Below, piece after piece: positions 54,642 through 63,902 of a DNA stretch of 64,000 nt. Both the position numbers and the translations under genes were made by a program. Position 1 is the first letter of the stretch; every line of letters starts with the position of its first letter. The notes under the pieces are model-generated. The model made no database searches. It saw only the letters and a list, made by a program, of their open reading frames with translations, and was not told the origin of the DNA. Source of the DNA: an uncultured Spartobacteria bacterium (GTDB taxonomy: Bacteria > Verrucomicrobiota > Verrucomicrobiia > Chthoniobacterales > Chthoniobacteraceae); the NCBI GenBank assembly GCA_903901425.1, contig CAIURC010000033.1, positions 1-64,000 of the forward strand. The letters run 5' to 3'.

Positions 54642-55964
54642 TCAGGGCTGGGATTCTTCAAGCAGATCCGCACGGACCTGGCCCAGCATCACGCCCACCT
54701 CAGCGTCTTCAAGAACCCCTGAACGCCAGCAGAGCGACGCGGTCAGACGGCCCCCGCGTTCGCTGAAAAACAGGCCCGTTCCAGGCGGTTGAAACACGGT
54801 GGGAATGTGCCAGCCGTCGGCAATCTGGGCTCCGCAAAACCGCTCAATCCCGGGCATGAACGCCCCGGTGTGGGCGTAGTAAAAGGAGGTGATCCGGCCG
54901 GAAGCCTCCCGTTTCAGGAAGAGTTGATACAGAGGCCGCGGCAACCGGCGCATCCAGTTCACCATGATCAGGAACCCGGGAATCATGCCCTCCCGGTTGG
55001 CGCGCTCAAACTGCTGGTGAAGCGCCTGGGTCGCCCCCGCCAAACTCTCCGTTCCCTCGAGCCCAAGGCTGAAAAACATCTGCGACACCTGGTTCTGAAA
55101 CAGCGCCCCGGCCGTCCCCCGTTTGCGCATCTGGGTGGACACCGCGCACTCCAGCGCGCCCTCCACGATCCCGCGCCTACGGAGCACCGCTGCATGCGCA
55201 CGCATCGTCACCGCCAGAAAGTACGGCAGCGAAAAAATCCCGCCGGTCACCCGCTCAGCCCGGGCACGGATTTGCGCGGTCTGTTCCGGGCTGAACCGGA
55301 CGATCTCAAACCGGGGCTGGCTCGCCACGGGTTGACTCCCGCCAATCGACACCACCCGTTGCGCGCGGAGTTCCGCATGTCGGATCGTAAACGGCCGCAC
55401 CGCCTTGAGTTTTTCAAGAACCGGCCGGTCCACAGCCCGGGGCACCCCCCAGCGTTCAAGCGGCATCCCGGGCCGGTCCGGCGCCTCGGCAAACCGGGCA
55501 ATCTCCGCCAGGGTCAACTCGGCTCCCCGCCCATCCCAGAGGAGGTGGTTCCATGTCATCAAAACCGTTGCGCCACCCGGCCGGGCCAGCACGTCAAAAC
55601 ACAGGTGCCCGGCACAGTCGCCGCACATCCTGCGCAGCGCGATCTCTTCAAACTGGGCGTCCCCGTCGTGCACCACACACTCCAACTCGCCAGGCGCTCC
55701 AGGCCGCCACTCCGGAATCGCCCACGGAGCGCCCCGGTGGATTTCCGCAAACAGGATCGGATACGCCGCGGCAAAGGCTCTCAACGCCACACGGAACCGG
55801 TCCACATCAAACCCGCCCCCCACCTCCAGCACGCTGACCGCCATGTGCCGCCCCTGGCCGCACCGTTTCATGAGGTCCTCCAACGCCGCAAGGTAACAGT
55901 CGCACCCGGCCAGAGGCAGTCTCCAGTCGGGCTCAATCCGGGTCGTGGGCTTTGGAAGGGACAT
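54642..55964 (-). CDS. Condensation/acyltransferase-fold protein
   Basis: 440 residues. Carries the H-x3-D-G motif H140-LLW-D144-G145 of condensation and wax-ester-synthase-like acyltransferases, in a two-lobe layout (IEPDWRLPLAGCDCYLAAL; later SLPYFLAVTMRAHA). Start at 55964 has AAGGGGG upstream; earlier frame residues are discarded. It is divergent from a flavin halogenase, a pairing that suggests both act on the same natural product, transferring an acyl or aryl group. No adenylation or carrier domain is attached. Confidence 0.75.
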   Translation of the reverse strand: MSLPKPTTRIEPDWRLPLAGCDCYLAALEDLMKRCGQGRHMAVSVLEVGGGFDVDRFRVALRAFAAAYPILFAEIHRGAPWAIPEWRPGAPGELECVVHDGDAQFEEIALRRMCGDCAGHLCFDVLARPGGATVLMTWNHLLWDGRGAELTLAEIARFAEAPDRPGMPLERWGVPRAVDRPVLEKLKAVRPFTIRHAELRAQRVVSIGGSQPVASQPRFEIVRFSPEQTAQIRARAERVTGGIFSLPYFLAVTMRAHAAVLRRRGIVEGALECAVSTQMRKRGTAGALFQNQVSQMFFSLGLEGTESLAGATQALHQQFERANREGMIPGFLIMVNWMRRLPRPLYQLFLKREASGRITSFYYAHTGAFMPGIERFCGAQIADGWHIPTVFQPPGTGLFFSERGGRLTASLCWRSGVLEDAEVGVMLGQVRADLLEESQP

Positions 55965-56064
55965 GTACCCCCTTTTAAACGGCTGTCTGCCCACCTTGGA
56001 ATCCCCAAAGTTCCACTCGCTTTTTTCAGCCCTCCCGCCGGATTCTCCCGCGCAGATTCCTGCA

Positions 56065-57312
56065 ATGAAAATCGCAATCCTCGGTTTTGGCCCTTCCGGC
56101 AGTGTGGCCGGCGCGCTCCTGGCCCGGACGGGCTGCGACGTTGTTGTTCTGGACGAGGACGAACGACCGGCCCTTCTGGTCGGCGAGTCTCTGGTGCCAG
56201 GAATGATCCCCGTCCTCCGAAATCTGGGCGTCGAGGACCGGGTTGCTCAGATCGGGGTCCGCAAACCTGGAGTCACCTTCCACCCGCGTCCCGAGGTCCG
56301 GGTGGCTTTCAGCTTTCAAACACTGCCGGCGCACCACCCGCAATACGCTTACAACGTGCCCAGGCCCGGTTTTGATCAAATCCTCCAGCAGCGGGCCCTC
56401 GAATCTGGGGTGCGCCACCTGAAAACCCGCGCCGAAGTCCGTGCAGAACACGATCGCCTCCTGCTCTCCGACGACACCCTCGCACGCATCGAACACTGGC
56501 GTGGCAAACAGCCCGACCTGGTGATCGACGCCACCGGCCGGCGGAGACTCAGCGCACGGGTCCTTGAAATTCCCGCGGATCTTGGCCCCCGCCGTGATGT
56601 CTCCCACTTTGCCCATTTCCATGGAGTCCAGCGCGAGTCGCCCGAGGGCCAGGTGGCCATCGATTACCTGGAACACGGATGGGCATGGCGGATCCCGCTC
56701 CGTGATACCGTCTCATTCGGCATTGTTCTCCCCCAGCAGGCGGCCACCCATCTTGGCAGTTCCCCGGAGGAACGGCTGCTACGCACCCTCCAAAACAACC
56801 CGCAACTCGGGGACGGCCTTGCTGAACCCCAGCGTGTTTCAGCGGTGCAGACCTACGCAAACTACCAGCTCATCTCCCGGAAAGGCGTGGGCGCAAACTG
56901 GGCGGCAATTGGCGACGCATTTGGGTTCGTCGACCCCATGCTGTCCCCGGGAATGATGGTCGCACTCCAGTCAGCCACACTCCTCGCAGAGGAACTCGCG
57001 GGCGCCGGCAGCCGCAGAGACCAGCTCGACCGGTACTCCACAAAAATGACGCGGATGCTCAGGGCATGGATGGAGTTGATCGCCTACTTTTATTCGGGCC
57101 GGATCTTTGAGATGCACCAGACCGGAAAAGAAATGCAGAACCGGTATCCGAGGCTTCCCCTCCATATCCTCGAAAAAATCATGAACGCCACCATGGCTGG
57201 CATGGCGTCCGGGTTCACCACCGAATCCCCGTTTCCTCGAAACGTCCTCCGCAGCGTCGACCGGTTCCTGGTCGGCGCCCCGGAAAAAGCCGGGCTGTTC
57301 GCCGTGGCCTGA
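56065..57312 (+). CDS. Flavin-dependent halogenase-like protein
   Basis: 415 residues. N-terminal FAD fold GFGPSGSVAG (7-16), GESLVPGM, a conserved Lys67 in VRKPGVTFHP, and W206-A-W208-R-I210-P211, matching the WxWxIP signature that separates FADH2-dependent halogenases from monooxygenases. GDAFGFVDPMLSPGM binds the flavin. Expected to chlorinate or brominate an aromatic or polyketide substrate using FADH2 from a separate reductase. Start at 56065 was chosen because the longer frame overlaps the divergent gene. A substrate is not identifiable, though halogenated flexirubin/DAR-type products are a precedent. Confidence 0.85.
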   Translation: MKIAILGFGPSGSVAGALLARTGCDVVVLDEDERPALLVGESLVPGMIPVLRNLGVEDRVAQIGVRKPGVTFHPRPEVRVAFSFQTLPAHHPQYAYNVPRPGFDQILQQRALESGVRHLKTRAEVRAEHDRLLLSDDTLARIEHWRGKQPDLVIDATGRRRLSARVLEIPADLGPRRDVSHFAHFHGVQRESPEGQVAIDYLEHGWAWRIPLRDTVSFGIVLPQQAATHLGSSPEERLLRTLQNNPQLGDGLAEPQRVSAVQTYANYQLISRKGVGANWAAIGDAFGFVDPMLSPGMMVALQSATLLAEELAGAGSRRDQLDRYSTKMTRMLRAWMELIAYFYSGRIFEMHQTGKEMQNRYPRLPLHILEKIMNATMAGMASGFTTESPFPRNVLRSVDRFLVGAPEKAGLFAVA

Positions 57313-57525
57313 AGGCATTTTATTTCCGTTAAACCGGCTGGGATGCGCAGCATGCGGAACGACAGGCCTTCGGCAGATGGCAAACAAAGCTGGGGAAAAG
57401 ATCTGAGGGATTCGGGGAACCGACTGCGCGCACGGTGCGTCACCGCTCTACACTGAAAGGCATGCCGTGGATCGCGGCGCCTGCTTCCGCCGGTGTCAGG
57501 GCGCTGACTTGGACCACACCCCGAA

Positions 57526-57554
57526 TTGACAGAATTCTGTCCATGTGGGAATAG
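57526..57554 (+). promoter_or_regulatory. YefM-YoeB promoter with palindromic operator
   Basis: A TTGACA box at 57526-57531 overlaps a perfect 14-bp palindrome GACAGAATTCTGTC (57528-57541). The antitoxin GTG is at 57561, only about 20-30 nt from the box, so the transcript may be nearly leaderless. The -10 (GAATAG) is weak. A palindrome over the -35 is what an autorepressing antitoxin would bind. Confidence 0.6.
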
Positions 57555-57560
57555 AGTCCC

Positions 57561-57812
57561 GTGCAGACCATCAATTACACGGAAGCGCGAAATCAACTGG
57601 CTGGCCTCATGGAGATGGCATCCCGCGACCGTGAGCCCATCACCATTACTCGGAACGGGACCGGGGTCGTGGTGCTGCTAGCGATAGAGGAGTACGAGGC
57701 CATGGAAACGACTCTGCACCTGTACTCCACGAGAGCGAACTCCGTCCAGATCCAGCAAAGTCTGGCTGACTACGCGGCAGGCAAAATCCAATCCGGCGAG
57801 TTGTGCGACTAA
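57561..57812 (+). CDS. yefM: Antitoxin, YefM/Phd family
   Basis: 83 residues from GTG. TINYTEARNQLAGLMEMASR and PITITRNGTGVVVLLAIEEYEAME are the standard Phd/YefM DNA-binding half; the C-terminal acidic helix (QIQQSLADYAAGKIQSGE) binds the toxin. Overlaps the toxin gene by 10 nt. Neutralises YoeB and represses the operon in known systems. Confidence 0.92.
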   Translation: MQTINYTEARNQLAGLMEMASRDREPITITRNGTGVVVLLAIEEYEAMETTLHLYSTRANSVQIQQSLADYAAGKIQSGELCD

Positions 57813-58063
57813 GCTGGCTCCCCAACGGCTGGAAAGACTACCTGTACTGGCAGGAAAAGGACCGCAAAATCCTCCAAAGGGTCAACGATGTCATCAGAGA
57901 TGCTTTGAGGAACCGGTTCTCTGGAATCGGCAAGCCAGAGCCGCTCAAGAAAAATTTGGAAGGGTGGTGGTCCAGACGGATTACACAGGAGCATCGACTC
58001 ATTTACCGTGTCGAGGGCGATAGCCTTCTGATTCTGCAGTGCAGATTTCACTACGAAGACTGA
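57803..58063 (+). CDS. yoeB: Ribosome-dependent mRNA interferase, YoeB family
   Basis: 86 residues from GTG. WKDYLYWQEKDRKILQRVN, RFSGIGKPEPLKKNLEGWWS, RRITQEHRLIYRVEG and the terminal CRFHYED are nearly diagnostic for YoeB; the Glu, Arg and C-terminal His/Tyr catalytic residues are retained, so it appears active. Overlaps its antitoxin, an arrangement that keeps their ratio fixed. Confidence 0.95.
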   Translation: MRLSWLPNGWKDYLYWQEKDRKILQRVNDVIRDALRNRFSGIGKPEPLKKNLEGWWSRRITQEHRLIYRVEGDSLLILQCRFHYED

Positions 58064-58221
58064 GTTTTTCAGGAGGGTGAATGCACGGTTCGGCGGGCAC
58101 ATCTTGAAAACTGCCCTGTGGTTTTCGGGGTGAAACGCCCGAACCTGACTGCAGATCCTGATTCTTGGAACGGCATCCGTTGCCAGTTCAACACCTCGGA
58201 CCGAGCCCCGATGACCCCATC

Positions 58222-60075
58222 TCACCGCCTGGCCGAATCAAACCGCCATGGAGGCAGCTCGGGATACGCACCTTCGGGCAACGCGGTTTTCAGAAGCGAC
58301 ACCCGGGCGAGCGCCACCGGGATCGGCCCGCACCGAAGCAGGGCATCATGGAACTCCCGTTCGCTCATCCGGCCCGACACCACCAGTTCCCGGTGCAGCG
58401 CAAGGATCTGAAGGCCGCCCAGCATGTATCCGCACTGGTACAACGGCGGGGTCTGCGGCGAAATGAAACGCCGCACCTCGCTCCGGGCGCCAAACCGCTC
58501 GTGCCCCACCCTTTCCATGAGGAAGTCGACCATCTCACCGGGCCCCATCTGGCCGAGATGAAACCGTAGTGACACCAGAATCCGGGCACACCGGTGGATC
58601 CGCCAGAACAACGCACCGATGCGGTCCTCCGGAGTCGAGGCGTACCCGAGATCCAGCAGCCGCATTTCCCAGTACAGCGCCCAGCCTTCCACAAAAAACG
58701 GCGTGCTGAAGATCTCCCGATAGGCCCGGTGACGTTCCGCCATGTACTGCTGGAGATGATGCCCGGGAATGAACTCGTGCGGCACTACGTTCCGGGTGAA
58801 ATGCCGGTTGTTTCCCCGCATCGACATCCGCTTGTCCCCGTGCCGCATTGACGCACCCGCGTAGGCCACAAGAATGTCGTGCCCGGAATACGCCGCGTAG
58901 GGCATGTGCCGCTGCTCCGCCACCGAAAGCATCTGGGTTCCCCACCATTCCTCGCACTCCGCAGGAACCGACACCAGTTCGCGCTCCCGCACAAACGCCG
59001 CCGCCCGCCGCGCTTCCCCCCGCACAAACGCCTCCTGTTCCCCGGGCCGGACATGCGCTTCCTTCACCCGCCCAAGCGCCGCCTTCCAGTCCGCACCCAA
59101 ACCCATCTCCCCTGCCGCCTTCCGGAACTGGCCCTCGCACCATTCAAATTCCCGTTCCGCAATCCCGATCAGCTCTTCCGGCGAATACGGGACAAACTCG
59201 CGCTCCAAAAGCCTGCACAACATCTCCCGGCCAACCGGACGCCCCAACAGCGGCTCCTCCGCGGGCTCTGACACCTCCGCAGCCTCCTTCCCTGCCGCAG
59301 GCTCTGGTGGAAACCCGGCCAGCTCTTCCCTGAAAAACTTGGAATACTCCGCCAACCCCTTGGCCACCGCCGTGTGCGGAGTTTTCACCCACCACGAAAA
59401 ATCCGGCCGAAACTCGCCCGAATTCTCAAACCACCGCTTCAAAGACGTCTCTAGGCCAGCCACCGCCTGCGACACCCGCCATGCCTGATACGCCGTTGGC
59501 AGCGCGACCCCGGCACTCTCCCCACCCGCAGGTTTCGCACCCGATCCGCCAGACACTCCCGCCTCCGATCCAGGCCCGGAACCAGTCTTTTTGTGGGCCG
59601 CTCGAATTGACCCAAGTGCCTTTGAAATCGAGTCGGCCACCCCTGCAAGTCCCTCCGCAGCTGCCTCCGGTTCCACCGGCGCACCCAAAACCCGGCCATC
59701 TGTCAACTGCTCGATCCCGGCCCTAAACGGCAGCCATGGCGCAAGTTCCCCGCTCACCCCAGATTCAACCTCCAACCCCAGCAGTTCGGCTTCCAGCAGG
59801 TTCCGCAACAGGATCAAGTCCAACTGCCCTTCCACGGGAAGCCCGGCAAACGACTCACCGTGCACCCGCTTTTTCCAGTCCAGAAGAAGCTGCTGCCGGC
59901 GCACCCGGGATTTTTCTGATCCCGGCGAGGCCTGCAAATGCCGCCCCAGAAGCCGGCTGTCCGCCGTGTACTGCTCCACCTGCTGCCTTGGATCGTCCGC
60001 TGCCGTTGCAGAAACAAAACTCAGCGTCAGGACGGGTAAAATCGTCAGAAATCGGCGCACCATGGGGGCAACCAT
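58222..60075 (-). CDS. Exported DUF885 metalloprotease-like protein
   Basis: 617 residues. Signal peptide (LTILPVLTLSFVSATAA) and a DUF885 domain containing HEFIPGHHLQQY (first His at residue 433) and EGWALYWEM, the zinc-peptidase-like motif pair of this family. Either of two close ATGs (60075 or 60063) may start it. It may follow the type III PKS gene in the same transcript, but a 130-nt gap makes this doubtful. Substrate unknown. Confidence 0.87.
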   Translation of the reverse strand: MVAPMVRRFLTILPVLTLSFVSATAADDPRQQVEQYTADSRLLGRHLQASPGSEKSRVRRQQLLLDWKKRVHGESFAGLPVEGQLDLILLRNLLEAELLGLEVESGVSGELAPWLPFRAGIEQLTDGRVLGAPVEPEAAAEGLAGVADSISKALGSIRAAHKKTGSGPGSEAGVSGGSGAKPAGGESAGVALPTAYQAWRVSQAVAGLETSLKRWFENSGEFRPDFSWWVKTPHTAVAKGLAEYSKFFREELAGFPPEPAAGKEAAEVSEPAEEPLLGRPVGREMLCRLLEREFVPYSPEELIGIAEREFEWCEGQFRKAAGEMGLGADWKAALGRVKEAHVRPGEQEAFVRGEARRAAAFVRERELVSVPAECEEWWGTQMLSVAEQRHMPYAAYSGHDILVAYAGASMRHGDKRMSMRGNNRHFTRNVVPHEFIPGHHLQQYMAERHRAYREIFSTPFFVEGWALYWEMRLLDLGYASTPEDRIGALFWRIHRCARILVSLRFHLGQMGPGEMVDFLMERVGHERFGARSEVRRFISPQTPPLYQCGYMLGGLQILALHRELVVSGRMSEREFHDALLRCGPIPVALARVSLLKTALPEGAYPELPPWRFDSARR

Positions 60076-60205
60076 ACACGCTTTTCAAACCGGCACCGCC
60101 AAAATGCGGGGAGGGTGAACCCCTGTCCACCGGTCCCCCACCAGAACCGGCAGGGAAGCGGCAGAAACTCTGGCCCCGGGGGGGAACAGGCACCCGCCCC
60201 GAAAC

Positions 60206-61246
60206 TCAGTGCGTCGCTCCGGCAGCCACAGGTTCCAGCGCGCAGGAATGGGCGGCGAATCCCGCCCCGAACGTGCACAACCAATACCGGGCCGGGTCCG
60301 TTTCCGCACGAAGCGCCTGTTCAAGCGCGAACAAAACCGAGGGGCTGCTCATGTTGCCGTGCCTCCGCAAAACCTCCCGGGCTTCCTGCAGCGCTCCCCG
60401 CCCAAGCTCCTGTTCCACTGCGTCCAACACATCCCGACCACCGGCATGACACACCACACGGTGCCCCGCATACTCCCCCTGACGGTACAACTCGCCCACC
60501 GCCCGCGCCGCAACCTCCGGCACAGACCGGTCCAGCTGGTTGCATAGTTTTCCCAGCCGATTCACAAACCGCACCTTCTCCCGGTGCTGCGGCCAGTGGA
60601 GTCCGCTGAACCGGGAAAACCCGCGGCCGCTTTCCTGCACGTTGGCGCCATCCAGAACCATCGCCGCCGCGCCATCCCCAAACAGGCACAGGCTGATCAG
60701 CACCCCCGGGTCTGCGCTCAAATAAAACGCCGCCGAACAGACCTCCACGGCCAGCACCGCCGCCCGGTGGCCCGGGTGCAACGCCAAGTACCCCGCAGCC
60801 AGATGCAACGCCGGAATCGCCCCGCCGCAGCCTGCACCGGTCAGGTCCGCCAGATGCGTCGACGCCCCCAGCCCCACCCGCTCGGCCACATGGCTGCCCA
60901 GCCCGGGACAAAGCGAGCCGGTACAACTGCACACAAACAACGCGTCCACCCCAGAAACACCGCCGCGCTCCAGCGCCCGCACCAGCGCCGCCCCCCCCAG
61001 CTCCGCCGCCTCCCGTTCGTAGGCCTCGTTTAGCTCCTGCGCCCCCAATTCAGTCAGCCCGGCACTCGGCGACAACGCAAAATGCCGGCGCTCAATTCCG
61101 TTCTCCCCCAGCAACACCTTCTCCAGCAGCCCCGCCGCACGCCCTGGAAGCCGGCGGACAGATTCCGTTTCCCGCAACGCCTCCCAGCACTCGGCCTGCG
61201 TCCAACTCTGGGTCGGCACGGCAGTGGCAAGGCTCCGGTAATACAT
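60206..61246 (-). CDS. Type III polyketide synthase (chalcone-synthase-like)
   Basis: 346 residues. Catalytic triad Cys140 (DLTGAGCGGAIPAL), His267 (VVCHAGGRD) and Asn298 (RHGNMSSPSVLF). Builds alkylpyrones or alkylresorcinols from acyl-CoA starters and malonyl-CoA in bacterial relatives. The start at 61246 has AGGGAGG. The order methyltransferase, FAD oxidoreductase, type III PKS is the same as in known bacterial phenolic-lipid operons. All three genes touch or nearly touch. Confidence 0.92.
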   Translation of the reverse strand: MYYRSLATAVPTQSWTQAECWEALRETESVRRLPGRAAGLLEKVLLGENGIERRHFALSPSAGLTELGAQELNEAYEREAAELGGAALVRALERGGVSGVDALFVCSCTGSLCPGLGSHVAERVGLGASTHLADLTGAGCGGAIPALHLAAGYLALHPGHRAAVLAVEVCSAAFYLSADPGVLISLCLFGDGAAAMVLDGANVQESGRGFSRFSGLHWPQHREKVRFVNRLGKLCNQLDRSVPEVAARAVGELYRQGEYAGHRVVCHAGGRDVLDAVEQELGRGALQEAREVLRRHGNMSSPSVLFALEQALRAETDPARYWLCTFGAGFAAHSCALEPVAAGATH

Positions 61247-61253
61247 GCCCTCC

Positions 61254-62282
61254 CTATCGCACCATTCGATACAGGGTATCAAACGAAACCCAGTCCCTAC
61301 CCAAAACAAAGCCGCAAACCCGACGGCTCCACCCCGTCATCAGGACCCGCTGCAACGCTTCCGCCCAGAACAACCGCGCCCCAAACCGCCGCCTCTGCCC
61401 CAAACACACCCCGCGTTCCGCCGCCGCCCACTCCAATTCCCCACGGCTCCAGCCCAGCAACGGCTCCAAAACCAGACACGCCCCCTGCAGCGCCATCGTC
61501 ATCCCGTTCCCCGTCACCGGGGCAATCATGGCTGCCGCGTCACCGACACGAATCCCGCGGCCGTATCCCGGCTGCCAGCCCAGCCGGAACCGGTTCACCC
61601 CTTTCAACGAACCGGGCCTCTGACGCGCCCCGGCCAACCGCGCCGCCAGCCCCCCGAGCCCTGCCCTGGCCACCGCCCGTTCCATCAATTCCTTGCCCCC
61701 ACCAACCCCCTCCCGGAACAAACCCGTCACGTTCACCCAGCCCTCCCCCACAGGCGTCACGCCCACATACGCTCCCTCCCCAAGATGGACCTCCAAGTCG
61801 GCCACACACTCCAGCTCCCCATAATGCGCCTTGATCCCAAACCAACCCGCTCCCTCCTCCCGCCGCTCCGTCACCACACGGCCCGACGCGAGAACCGTTC
61901 CCGCCTCCAGCCCACCCCCCTCCCAGCGCTGCCCCGTCCGCAACTCGCCCCCCAAATCCACAAACCGCTCCGCCAGCGCCTGGTCCAGCCAGTGCCGGCT
62001 CACCCCGTAGCCAGACTCCGGAAGCGTTCCCCGGAAAAACAGGCGCTCCCCGTCAAACCACGCGGTCTCCCGGGGACGCAACGCCGCCGCGAACAGATCG
62101 CGGATTCCGAGCGCCTCGAGTTCCTCAGGCTGGATGCCGGAAACAAACTCGCCGCAGACCCGGTGCCGGGGATAACTGCCGGCCTCCAGGAGCGTGACTG
62201 GAACCCCGTGCCGGCGCAACCCGATCCCCAGGGCCAGACCGGCCAGGCCGCCTCCCGCAATTGTGACGGTTTTCAACGCCAT
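61254..62282 (-). CDS. FAD-dependent oxidoreductase of the type III PKS operon
   Basis: 342 residues, geranylgeranyl-reductase/monooxygenase-like. FAD fold TIAGGGLAGLALGIGLRRHG, substrate-side CGEFVSG, and VGDAAAMIAPVTGNGMTMAL. Overlaps the methyltransferase stop by 10 nt and ends 8 nt before the PKS gene. In phenolic-lipid operons such proteins hydroxylate or otherwise oxidise the resorcinol/quinol; the particular reaction here is inferred. Confidence 0.87.
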   Translation of the reverse strand: MALKTVTIAGGGLAGLALGIGLRRHGVPVTLLEAGSYPRHRVCGEFVSGIQPEELEALGIRDLFAAALRPRETAWFDGERLFFRGTLPESGYGVSRHWLDQALAERFVDLGGELRTGQRWEGGGLEAGTVLASGRVVTERREEGAGWFGIKAHYGELECVADLEVHLGEGAYVGVTPVGEGWVNVTGLFREGVGGGKELMERAVARAGLGGLAARLAGARQRPGSLKGVNRFRLGWQPGYGRGIRVGDAAAMIAPVTGNGMTMALQGACLVLEPLLGWSRGELEWAAAERGVCLGQRRRFGARLFWAEALQRVLMTGWSRRVCGFVLGRDWVSFDTLYRMVR

Positions 62283-62935
62283 GCGCGCATCCGGTAAGCG
62301 CCCAGGACCGTGCGGGTGCCCCGCACCTGCCAGCCTTGCAACCCGAGCCAGTCCGGCAGCTCGTTTCCCCGGAACCCAGCCCGGATGCTCAGGTCCATGT
62401 CGTGCCGCGTCACGGGCCCGAAAGCGGCGAGCCAGGACAACACGCGGCCCTGTACCCCGTGGAGCCGGTATCGGGCCGGTTCACAGGCCAGAAACAACCG
62501 GCAGGACGCCGGAATCTGTTGGCCGATCCGGGCAAGAGCCGGGATTTCAAAGTGGTGCAGGAAAAGGTTGGCCACCAGTACTTCTGCCTCGGGCAGGGAC
62601 CTCAACCCGAACAAATCCCCCTGGATCCAGGTCGATTCCGCCGGCCAGCCCTCAGGGGCAGGCGCAAGATCCACCGCCGTCCACTGGCTCGCATGCACCG
62701 TTCCAGCACGCAGGGCCGCTTCCAGAGCCCCACCGTCGCCGGCTCCCAGCTCCAGAATCCGGGGAGATGCGCTCCCGACAGAAACCGCGGCAAGGTTTCC
62801 CAACAACCACCGGTGGTTCCCCATGATCCCGTTGATCAGCCGCAGTTCCTGCCGACTCCGGACCGCAGCCGGATCCACAGACGGGAGGGTATCGAGAAGT
62901 TCGGGCTGGACTAGGCGGGATTGCAACGGATCCAT
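62273..62935 (-). CDS. SAM-dependent methyltransferase of the type III PKS operon
   Basis: 220 residues. SAM-binding motif I RILELGAGDGGAL, motif II WTAVDLAPAPEG and VLVANLFLHHFE. Second gene of the operon, overlapping the oxidoreductase. By analogy it O- or C-methylates the polyketide product. No catalytic peculiarity is seen. Confidence 0.87.
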   Translation of the reverse strand: MDPLQSRLVQPELLDTLPSVDPAAVRSRQELRLINGIMGNHRWLLGNLAAVSVGSASPRILELGAGDGGALEAALRAGTVHASQWTAVDLAPAPEGWPAESTWIQGDLFGLRSLPEAEVLVANLFLHHFEIPALARIGQQIPASCRLFLACEPARYRLHGVQGRVLSWLAAFGPVTRHDMDLSIRAGFRGNELPDWLGLQGWQVRGTRTVLGAYRMRAWR

Positions 62936-62943
62936 GAGCCGCC

Positions 62944-63723
62944 TCAGAGAACCCCGAGGATCCAGCCCTCCAGCGCGGCCACCAGGGGTGACGTCCCGGT
63001 CAGGTCAGGATTGAAATACCACGCGAGATCGCCCAGTGCATCGTGCTCCTGAAACCAGCGGACGATGCTGTAGGCGTCCTGCTGGTCCGGAGTCCGGTTT
63101 TCCACCGGATACAGCTTTTTCCAGAGACTCGGGTAGACCTCGGCAATTACGGACCTGCCCGCAGCCGGGCTCCATCCGTCAAACGGCCAGAAATGGGCGT
63201 CCACACGCTGGCGGATATACCGCAACCACGGCAACCCCGCGTGCGTCGACTTGGCGACGCTTCCCTGGACATCAAAGTGAAACACCGATTTCCCCCGGCA
63301 CCGCTCCTCGGTCGCGCGCCGCCACCGCGGGCTTCCCATCCGCAGAGCGCCCTCCCCCACCAAACCATCCCGGATAAACTGGACGTAGACACTCGGAAGA
63401 TCCGTTGGCCAGTGCTTCTTGAAATCGTCCAGAAACGTGTCCCAGTCCGGCTCAATCCGGTGCACCTCAAAATACCGGAGCGGAAATGAAAACCCGTGGT
63501 CAATCCCCACCAAGGTCGGAGGCCCGTCCCGCAGCTGCGCCACCAACCATTCCGCCACCTCGCGCCGGGTGAAATATTTGCGGGGACTGGGCGGCGGCAG
63601 AACCTCCACCGGCTCCGAGCCGGGCGTCCCCTCATAAATCCGCAGCCCGGGCAGGCTCTGGTCCGCAGTTTGCGCCCCTGAATAATCCACTCCGAAATAC
63701 CGTTCAAACCGTGGCGCTGGCAT
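62944..63723 (-). CDS. DUF429-like (RNase H-fold) protein
   Basis: 259 residues. Begins RYFGVDYSGAQ, the first acidic motif of DUF429-type RNase H folds, and contains LVGIDHGFSFP and a late DQQDAYSIVRWFQEHD, the second acidic motif. Eight nt separate it from the methyltransferase, so it is probably the first gene of the PKS operon, though a role there is not obvious. The 179-nt gap to the divergent gene at 63903 would hold both promoters. Confidence 0.8.
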   Translation of the reverse strand: MPAPRFERYFGVDYSGAQTADQSLPGLRIYEGTPGSEPVEVLPPPSPRKYFTRREVAEWLVAQLRDGPPTLVGIDHGFSFPLRYFEVHRIEPDWDTFLDDFKKHWPTDLPSVYVQFIRDGLVGEGALRMGSPRWRRATEERCRGKSVFHFDVQGSVAKSTHAGLPWLRYIRQRVDAHFWPFDGWSPAAGRSVIAEVYPSLWKKLYPVENRTPDQQDAYSIVRWFQEHDALGDLAWYFNPDLTGTSPLVAALEGWILGVL

Positions 63724-63902
63724 TCCCCATGGATACCCGTATCCGCAGCCATTTCACAAGCCCGCGCCTGCAGACCACAAATTGCACTCCGAAATTGCAC
63801 TCCGAATTTCCGGGCAAACCGCCGGTCGTTTGGGAAATGCATCCCGGAACATCCGCGTGGATTGTTCTCCCCGCAGACGTCGCATAGATTCCAGTTCCCC
63901 CC

